Below, piece by piece: positions 1-5,089 of a stretch of DNA of 9,626 nt (its first letter is position 1; each line of letters begins with the position of its first letter). The stretch comes from UBA2040 sp002332715 (GTDB lineage: Bacteria > Bacteroidota > Bacteroidia > Flavobacteriales_D > Crocinitomicaceae). The stretch spans positions 1-9,626 of the forward strand of contig JAQWUF010000085.1 of assembly GCA_029242295.1 (NCBI GenBank). Reading direction: 5' to 3'. The notes below the pieces were generated by a model. The model searched no databases and was not told the DNA's origin. It was given only the letters and a program-made list of their open reading frames with translations. The position numbers and the translations under genes are program-made.

Positions 1-1502
1 GCAACTATAATAACGGCAACATCCGTGACTTGTGCACCACGAGCACGCATGGCGGTAAAAGCTTCGTGACCCGGTGTATCTAAGAAAGTCAATTTACGAC
101 CGTTCTTCAATTCCACGGAGTAAGCACCAATATGCTGTGTAATTCCTCCAGCTTCACCTTCGGTAACGTTTTCGTTTCGAATTCTATCCAGCAATGATGT
201 TTTACCATGATCAACGTGACCCATAACCGTGATAATCGGTGAACGAGGAACTAAATCTTCTGGTTTGTCTTCTACTACAGGAATAGACTCTTGTACTTCG
301 GCAGAAACGAATTCAGTTTGGTATCCAAATTCTTCAGCAACGATTTGAATTGTTTCCGCATCCAACCTTTGGTTGATGGAAGCAAAAATTCCTAAGGTCA
401 TACAAGCTGAAATAACTTGAGTGGACTGAACGCCCATCATAGAGGCCAACTCAGAAACAGTAACGAATTCCGTCAGCTTCAAGAATCTTTCTTGCGCTTG
501 TTGTTCCATTTCCTCCATTTCACGCTTCTGAGCGTTTACTTCACGTTTGGAACGTCGGTTTTTGGATGCTTTCGACTTACCTCCTTTATTCGAAAGTCTC
601 GCCAAAGTATCCTTAATTTCTTTTTGGATATCTTTTTCTGTAATCTCCGCTTTGGGCGTACGATCTTTGTTGAAGCGATTGTTTCCAATTTGGGGTCTTC
701 CGACACCTCCACCTCCACTTTTCGCGGTATCCACTTTTTTGATACGTTTTCTTTTCTTTCGATCTGCGTTATCATTCGATCTGCTGCTCGTTTTTGGTCG
801 ATCAACAGGCAATACTATCTTTCCAACTACTGTAGGCCCAGAAATCGATTTTGTTAATGCACGAATAGTTTCTATTGGTTTTACTGCGTCTTCAGGTTTT
901 TCTTCTGACTTTGGTTTTTCAGCAATCTTTGGCTTGTTGGCTTCAAAAATTTTCTTAGATGCTTCTGCAGATGCCGCTTTTTCAGCCTCTTTGTCTTCTT
1001 TTGATTTCTTACTAGGTCGTGTCTTCGCGTTGATACTGTCTAGGTCAATTTTACCTAAAACTTTTACGTCAGATGTCGATTCAACTTTTAGTTTTTCCTC
1101 AGCTTCAACCTTAGGTTTCTCTTTCGGTTCTTCTTTTGGAGTCTCAGCAACAACTTCTACTTTCTCTTCTTCAATGACAGGATCAGGGACAACAACTGGT
1201 TCTGACGCCTTAACTGGTTCTAGTTCCTTTTCTACTGGAGCAGGTTCAGCCTCAGCACGTTGATCTTGAATAGAAATCGTTTCTCTCTTTTCACGCGTTG
1301 GAATTGCTTGCTTTGTTTTTTCTTTCAAAGCTGAATCAGCGGCAAATTCTGTACAAAGCATCTCGAAATGTTCGGGTGCTAATTTTGTATTCGGATTAGA
1401 ATCAATATTGATTCCTTTGGATTCCAAATGCTCCACTAAATTCTGGATCCCTACGTTGAGTTCACCTGCTGCTTTTCCTAATCTTGTTGGTCTTACCGCC
1501 AT
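1..1502 (-). CDS. infB: Translation initiation factor IF-2, N-terminal ~500 residues (3' end outside window)
   Basis: IF-2 is the GTPase that brings initiator tRNA to the 30S subunit and promotes subunit joining. The start ATG at 1502-1500 gives MAVRPTRLGKAAGELNVG, a small helical N-terminal domain (residues ~1-65). A long charged, low-complexity linker rich in Glu, Lys, Pro and Val follows (~75-340), with the short motifs VLGKIDL and VVGKIVLPVD; I recall such motifs from other Bacteroidota IF-2 proteins. The conserved IF2_N domain is at ~346-397 (FVTVSELASMMGV). The G domain begins with P-loop GHVDHGKT (428-435), a switch I region with GGITQHIGAY, and DTPGH (475-479), and the window ends shortly after GHEAFTAMRARGA. 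G4, G5 and domains II-IV lie outside. The frame is continuous, with no lesion. It is third in rimP-nusA-infB order but 311 bp beyond nusA, and may have its own promoter. Several plus-strand frames over the linker are shadows. Confidence 0.97.
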   Translation of the reverse strand, partial: MAVRPTRLGKAAGELNVGIQNLVEHLESKGINIDSNPNTKLAPEHFEMLCTEFAADSALKEKTKQAIPTREKRETISIQDQRAEAEPAPVEKELEPVKASEPVVVPDPVIEEEKVEVVAETPKEEPKEKPKVEAEEKLKVESTSDVKVLGKIDLDSINAKTRPSKKSKEDKEAEKAASAEASKKIFEANKPKIAEKPKSEEKPEDAVKPIETIRALTKSISGPTVVGKIVLPVDRPKTSSRSNDNADRKKRKRIKKVDTAKSGGGGVGRPQIGNNRFNKDRTPKAEITEKDIQKEIKDTLARLSNKGGKSKASKNRRSKREVNAQKREMEEMEQQAQERFLKLTEFVTVSELASMMGVQSTQVISACMTLGIFASINQRLDAETIQIVAEEFGYQTEFVSAEVQESIPVVEDKPEDLVPRSPIITVMGHVDHGKTSLLDRIRNENVTEGEAGGITQHIGAYSVELKNGRKLTFLDTPGHEAFTAMRARGAQVTDVAVIIV

Positions 1503-1813
1503 AAATAATTCTGCGTTCTTTTTTATTTTTGAAAACCCTAAATTTTCGGGTACAAATGTAAGTTTTATTACCTAAAACAGTAAAAAAACTAAACTACACC
1601 TTGAATGACTAGAACAAAAGTCAAAGTCGCGAAACCCTTTTCTTCCTTCATTCAGACCTAAAAATACTATCTTTTTTTTACTTTTCGGGGTTTCCATTCT
1701 TCAAAAACTCAATGTTCCCGCGGTTTAGCTCCCCAAATGAAAAGTATAATAGAAACTCCCTCGGCTTTATTTTTCAATGGAACCAGATGGGAATTCCCAA
1801 TATTCAATTCTTG
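1503..1813. other. 311-bp non-coding gap between nusA and infB
   Basis: No credible gene on either strand. A plus-strand reading frame starting at 1737 runs into nusA antisense and looks like a shadow. The gap holds the infB promoter candidates (1553-1618) and a perfect 12-bp palindrome, TGGGAATTCCCA (1788-1799), 15 bp after the nusA stop. That palindrome has only a 4-bp stem around AATT and no T-run, so it is not a convincing terminator. A short ACCC/GGGT inverted pair near 1535-1552 is too weak to call. I see no clear terminator after nusA, so read-through into infB remains possible. Confidence 0.6.
1553..1618 (-). promoter_or_regulatory. Candidate infB promoter(s), Bacteroidota type
   Basis: Two minus-strand matches to the Bacteroidota sigma factor consensus (-7 TAnnTTTG; -33 TTTG/TTG about 19 bp upstream). 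The first is a perfect -7 box TACATTTG at 1560-1553, which would start transcription near 1547 and give a leader of about 45 nt, but I see no good -33 box. The second is TTTG (1618-1615), an 18-bp spacer, then TAGTTTAG (1596-1589), with one mismatch in the -7 box. The first box is identical to the one before rimP. These are consensus matches only; no transcript start is known. Confidence 0.4.
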
Positions 1814-3049
1814 TTATTCGAACTCTGAACGAAGAATTTTCATTACTTCCTCCACTGTTTCTTGCTCTAAATCTGTTCTTTTAACGACATCTTCAACTGA
1901 AATTTCCAATACTGCTTTTGCTGTATCACATCCAATTGCTTTCAATTCGTCTATAATCCAGCTATCGATTTCATCAGAGAATTCTTCTAAATCTACATCT
2001 TCGATATCTACCTCACCATCTCTGTAAACGTCTAATTCATATCCACAAAGTTTTCCGGCCAATTTAATGTTGTGACCTCCACGACCAATTGCCAAAGAAA
2101 CTTGGTCTGGTTTCAAGAATACTTTTGCTCGTCCTTCTTCTTCCGAAATTTCGATAGAAGTTATTTTCGCTGGAGACAAAGCTCTTGCGATCAACAATTG
2201 AGGATTTGCCGTGTAATTGATAACGTCGATGTTTTCGTTTTTCAACTCACGAACGATTCCGTGAATACGAGAACCCTTCATACCAACGCATGCTCCAACT
2301 GGATCAACTCGGTCGTCGTATGATTCTACGGCAACTTTCGCCCTTTCACCTGGCTCACGAACAATTTTCTTGATAGTAATCAAACCGTCAAAAACCTCAG
2401 GAACTTCTAATTCGAACAAACGCTCCAAAAACTCTGGTGCTGCGCGAGAAAGAATAATCACCGGGCTGCTGTTACGCATGTCCACTTTCGCAACTACTGT
2501 ACGAACTGATTCTCCTTTTTTGAAATAATCTGAAGGAATTTGCTCCGATTTTGGTAACAACAATTCGTTTCCTTCGTCGTCCAAAATCAAAATCTCTTTC
2601 TTCCAAACTTGGTACACCTCGCCCGTAACGATTTCACCGATACGCTCTTTGTATACTTTGTACAGATTGTCTTTCTCTAATTCCATGATGCGAGAAATCA
2701 AGTTTTGACGCAATGAAAGAACGTTACGACGACCAAAGTCAGCGAATTTAAATTCTTCTGTCACTTCTTCTCCAATTTCGAAATCTGGCTCTACTTTAAT
2801 TGCATCAGAGTATGCAATTTCCGTATTCGGATCTTCTACTTCTCCGTCATCAACGATTTCTTTGTTCAAGAAAATCTGAACATCCCCTTTATCGATGTTT
2901 ACAACGATATCGATGTGCTCATCTGTGTTGAATTTTTTCTTCAACATCGCACGAAAAACGTCCTCTAGAACGCTTTGCATTGTTTGCTTGTCGATGTTTT
3001 TTAACTCCTTAAACTCCGAAAACGAGTCAACTAATCCCAAACTATCCAT
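1814..3049 (-). CDS. nusA: Transcription termination/antitermination factor NusA
   Basis: NusA binds RNA polymerase and nascent RNA and modulates pausing, intrinsic termination and antitermination. The 411 residues show the usual order: N-terminal polymerase-binding domain (~1-125), S1 domain (~138-200, GEIVTGEVYQVWKKEI), KH1 (~230-280, with GMKG at 256-259) and KH2 (~300-345, with IGRGG at 321-325). An acidic helical tail (~346-411, DVDLEEFSDEID) follows. The protein is shorter than E. coli NusA (495 residues), which has two acidic repeats; one short C-terminal module fits what I recall of Bacteroidota. The ATG at 3049-3047 lies 6 bp after the rimP stop, so the two genes are surely co-transcribed and probably translationally linked. 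The order rimP-nusA is the conserved one. In E. coli, NusA feeds back on its own operon, which matters for the hairpin in the rimP leader. Confidence 0.98.
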   Translation of the reverse strand: MDSLGLVDSFSEFKELKNIDKQTMQSVLEDVFRAMLKKKFNTDEHIDIVVNIDKGDVQIFLNKEIVDDGEVEDPNTEIAYSDAIKVEPDFEIGEEVTEEFKFADFGRRNVLSLRQNLISRIMELEKDNLYKVYKERIGEIVTGEVYQVWKKEILILDDEGNELLLPKSEQIPSDYFKKGESVRTVVAKVDMRNSSPVIILSRAAPEFLERLFELEVPEVFDGLITIKKIVREPGERAKVAVESYDDRVDPVGACVGMKGSRIHGIVRELKNENIDVINYTANPQLLIARALSPAKITSIEISEEEGRAKVFLKPDQVSLAIGRGGHNIKLAGKLCGYELDVYRDGEVDIEDVDLEEFSDEIDSWIIDELKAIGCDTAKAVLEISVEDVVKRTDLEQETVEEVMKILRSEFE

Positions 3050-3055
3050 GTTTGC

Positions 3056-3532
3056 TTATTTAAATGATATAACAATTTTTGTTTCCTTTATTTCACTCAT
3101 CGGGAAATACTTTTCCTCGACAATATCTTGCTTTTTCTTTTTGCCTTCAATTTTGACGCGTTTCTCTTGGCGGATGGTCAAACCTTCTTTATCGACCTGA
3201 ATCATTTCACCTTCTTCCACTGTCTTATTGTTCAACTTTACAGTTACATTTCGACCTATGTTTTTAATAAACTGAGGTAAAACACGCAAAGGTTTGTCCA
3301 ATCCCGCCGATGAAACATGCAATTCAAAATCTTGTTCTTCGCGATCCAAATTGTGTTCCACATTACGAGAAACGGACATACAATCTACGATAGCTACATT
3401 ACCTTCATGCTTGTCTATTTCAACATGAATAATATTATTTGTAGTTATCTTCAATGACACGACGAATAAGCCATTATCTAGCTCTGCGATGCGTTCATCT
3501 ATTAATTCCGTTACTTTTTTCTTTGTAATCAT
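3056..3532 (-). CDS. rimP: Ribosome maturation factor RimP
   Basis: RimP helps assemble the 30S ribosomal subunit. The 158-residue product has the family layout: an N-terminal alpha/beta domain (~1-82) with DCMSVSRNVEHNLD (~50-63) and the signature HVSSAGLDKPL (~72-82, equivalent to VSSPGLDRPL elsewhere), then a C-terminal SH3-like domain (~88-158) with NIGRNVTVKL. The C-terminal domain carries a lysine-rich loop (KIEGKKKKQD). The ATG at 3532-3530 has no Shine-Dalgarno; the upstream bases are ATAGCCAA, ordinary for this phylum. It is first in the rimP-nusA unit, with a strong promoter match at 3624-3595 and a terminator-like hairpin between promoter and start codon. Confidence 0.95.
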   Translation of the reverse strand: MITKKKVTELIDERIAELDNGLFVVSLKITTNNIIHVEIDKHEGNVAIVDCMSVSRNVEHNLDREEQDFELHVSSAGLDKPLRVLPQFIKNIGRNVTVKLNNKTVEEGEMIQVDKEGLTIRQEKRVKIEGKKKKQDIVEEKYFPMSEIKETKIVISFK

Positions 3533-3543
3533 TTGGCTATAAA

Positions 3544-3567
3544 AAGAGGGGACTGTCGTCCCCTCTT
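3544..3567 (-). promoter_or_regulatory. Perfect hairpin in the rimP-nusA leader (candidate attenuator)
   Basis: The arms AAGAGGGGAC (3544-3553) and GTCCCCTCTT (3558-3567) pair perfectly over 10 bp around the loop TGTC (GACA in the minus-strand RNA). On the minus strand the stem runs into TTTTT (two T in the stem, three after it), the layout of an intrinsic terminator. It lies in the predicted rimP leader, about 23 nt after the likely transcription start and 11 nt before the ATG. The flanking genes are divergent, so no upstream gene on the minus strand in this window needs a terminator here. It could be an attenuator answering to NusA, a block to 30S binding, or a 5' stabilising hairpin. The T-run is short. 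On the plus strand the following bases (ATCTTTATTG) are a poorer terminator. Confidence 0.6.
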
Positions 3568-3594
3568 ATCTTTATTGTCATTAATTTGATAATG

Positions 3595-3624
3595 CAAATG
3601 TACAGCTTTTTTTGTAACTAGCAA
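3595..3624 (-). promoter_or_regulatory. Promoter of rimP-nusA(-infB)
   Basis: On the minus strand, TTG (3624-3622) is followed by exactly 19 bp and then TACATTTG (3602-3595), a full match to the Bacteroidota -33/-7 consensus. Transcription would start near 3590, giving a leader of about 58 nt that contains the hairpin at 3567-3544. This is inferred from the consensus match; the spacing and perfect -7 box make it the best promoter in the window. Confidence 0.65.
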
Positions 3625-3678
3625 GAATTGATTGACAAAGAGCTTTTACTTTTCCGAAAGTTTAACGAAATTCGTGCT

Positions 3679-4263
3679 ATGTTAGTCGAAATTCTAGACA
3701 AAGTTGTCTCTACTCAATTATTTGATAGAAAATTTGTTTGCGACCTTGCAGCTTGCAAAGGGGCTTGTTGTGTAAAAGGAGATTCTGGTGCACCCTTGAC
3801 CTATGACGAGGTGGATCAATTGGAACAAGACTTGGATGAATATCGCCCTTATATGCGTCCTGAAGGAATTGCAGAAGTTGAAAAATCAGGTGTTTTTTAC
3901 ATTGATCAAGACAATGATCCCGCAACTGCCTTAATAAACGGTGGTGAATGTGCGTTTGTTTTTTTCGATGGAGATGGTACTGCAAAATGCGCCGTTGAAA
4001 AAGCGCATTCGGAAGGGAAGACGGATTTTAAAAAACCAATTTCTTGTCATTTATTTCCAATTCGAGTTAAGAAATTCGACAAAATGACTGCGCTGAATTA
4101 TAGCGAATGGGATATTTGCGAACCCGCTTGTGCTTGTGGTGATAAATTGGACGTTCCTGTTTATCTCTTTTTGAAAGAGCCTATTCAACGTGCCTTTGGA
4201 GAAGAATTTTACAAGGAGTTGGACGTAGTCGGCAAATTGCTGCGCAACGAAAAATTAGATTAA
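3679..4263 (+). CDS. DUF3109 family cysteine-rich protein
   Basis: A 194-residue soluble protein of the DUF3109 family, common in Bacteroidota and of unknown function. Its signature is the cysteine set: CDLAACKGACC (C21, C26, C30, C31), then C91 (GGECAFVFF), C104 (AKCAVEKA), C123 (KPISCHLFPIRV), and C147, C151, C153 (ICEPACACG). This pattern suggests a bound metal or Fe-S cluster, as in YkgJ-like proteins, but no ligand is proven. The C-terminal VPVYLFLKEPIQRAFGEEFY is also typical. I chose the ATG at 3679, because family members as I recall them start about 20 residues before the CDLAACKGACC motif. A TTG at 3628 would add 17 residues (MIDKELLLFRKFNEIRA), but it sits next to the rimP -33 box and looks like leader. 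The stop codon overlaps the next gene's ATG (TAATG). No clear promoter was found upstream. Confidence 0.85.
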   Translation: MLVEILDKVVSTQLFDRKFVCDLAACKGACCVKGDSGAPLTYDEVDQLEQDLDEYRPYMRPEGIAEVEKSGVFYIDQDNDPATALINGGECAFVFFDGDGTAKCAVEKAHSEGKTDFKKPISCHLFPIRVKKFDKMTALNYSEWDICEPACACGDKLDVPVYLFLKEPIQRAFGEEFYKELDVVGKLLRNEKLD

Positions 4264-4980
4264 TGGCTGTATTGCCGGTATATATTTCCATGCTTTTTAT
4301 TTTTACGGTATTTGCTACGCTTGGATTATTTATTGGGTTCTGAAAAATTCAATTTCGAAAAAAAAAGAAATTCTTTAAAAATTACACTTGTATTGTTCGG
4401 TTGGTTAACCGTCCAATTCATTTTCAATATAAAAGGCCTTTATTCCGACTTTCCAAATTCAATTCCTCCCAAAATTGCTTTATTCGGTATAGCGCACACT
4501 TCTTTGGTCATTGCTGTTCTGTTTTTCACCCATTCTGGAAGAACTTTTATCGACAGATTACCATTAAAGCAGATTACCTATTTGAATGTGGTTAGAATTC
4601 CAGTTGAAATTGTACTTTTCTCACTTGCTTTTCACCAAATGATTCCGGTGATTATGTCATTTGAAGGATTGAACTTCGATATTTTTGCAGGAACAACCGC
4701 ATCATTAATCGCCTACTGCGGCTATACCAAAATGAAAATAGGACGGTCTTGGATTTTACTTTGGAATATCATCAGTTTGGATCTTCTAATTACGATCATC
4801 ATTATCGCCATTTTATAGGCTCCTTCACCTTTTCAAAAAATCATTTTTGATAGACCAGAATTCGCCTTGTTCTTTTTTCCTATCACTTGGCTGCCAACAT
4901 TCGTTGTACCGATGGTGTTATCTGGCCATTTCGGAAGTATTCACCGATTAGTTAAGAGGAAAGAAACAAATGAAAATTAG
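4263..4980 (+). pseudogene. Disrupted seven-helix membrane protein (frameshift plus in-frame stop)
   Basis: Read with two corrections, this is a ~238-residue integral membrane protein with about seven helices, resembling an uncharacterised Bacteroidota family that I know only from memory. Translation from the ATG at 4263 (overlapping the DUF3109 stop) gives a good first helix, MAVLPVYISMLFIFTVFATL, then hits TGA at 4341-4343. The remaining frame, one base over, continues as EKFNFEKKRNSLKITLVLFGW and runs through helices to IIIIAIL. A TAG at 4816-4818 follows, and the same frame then continues for 54 codons as APSPFQKIIFDRPEF...FFFPITWLPTFVVPMVL to TAG at 4978-4980. Removing one base near GGG (4335-4337) and reading TAG as a sense codon (e.g. 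TCG, Ser) restores the whole protein. Start-codon calling alone would give only 4312-4818 from a TTG, which lacks the first and last helices. Two separate lesions favour a recent pseudogene over one sequencing error. Confidence 0.8.
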
Positions 4981-5028
4981 CCACCATTTTCATAATTAAA
5001 CGTCACTAAATTATAACGTTAAACATAC

Positions 5029-5044
5029 ATTCGAAAATTCGAAT
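5029..5044. repeat. Inverted repeat overlapping the -33 box (operator candidate)
   Basis: ATTCGAA (5029-5035), two bases, then TTCGAAT (5038-5044): a perfect 7-2-7 inverted repeat in which each arm contains the palindrome TTCGAA. It covers the -33 element and the start of the spacer of the promoter for the gene at 5090, where a bound regulator could block or recruit polymerase. The region is AT-rich, so chance is not excluded. Confidence 0.4.
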
Positions 5045-5060
5045 CAATATTATAAATTTG
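5030..5060 (+). promoter_or_regulatory. Promoter of the T9SS surface protein gene
   Basis: TTCG (5030-5033, one mismatch to TTTG), a 19-bp spacer, then TAAATTTG (5053-5060), a perfect TAnnTTTG -7 box. Transcription would begin near 5066, about 24 nt before the ATG at 5090. The leader contains AGGAG (5083-5087), only two bases before the ATG, which is close for a working Shine-Dalgarno. Consensus match only. Confidence 0.6.
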
Positions 5061-5089
5061 AACTATTATTTAGATTAATTTTAGGAGAA

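Noticed and set aside
417..1263. Several open frames opposite to or out of frame with infB
   Set aside because: They overlap the clear IF-2 linker; their serine/phenylalanine-rich translations are antisense to its Glu/Lys-rich codons.
1716..1732. GCGGTTTAGCTCC, resembling the 5' part of a tRNA
   Set aside because: The following bases do not form D, anticodon or T arms, and no acceptor partner is present.
1737..2027. Plus-strand frame MKSIIETPSALFFNG...
   Set aside because: It runs into nusA antisense and has no domain, promoter or family resemblance.
4335..4343. Programmed +1 frameshift at TTC TGA, as in prfB
   Set aside because: A Phe tRNA moving from UUC to UCU would pair poorly, no Shine-Dalgarno stimulator is visible, and the second lesion (TAG at 4816) would remain.
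4358..4366. A9 run as a programmed slippage site that could rescue the membrane gene
   Set aside because: The blocking TGA (4341-4343) lies upstream of the run, so slippage there cannot join the two frames.
4816..4818. TAG reassigned to a sense codon in this organism
   Set aside because: Other genes here end normally at TAG (e.g. 7472-7474), and no other gene in the window has an internal TAG.
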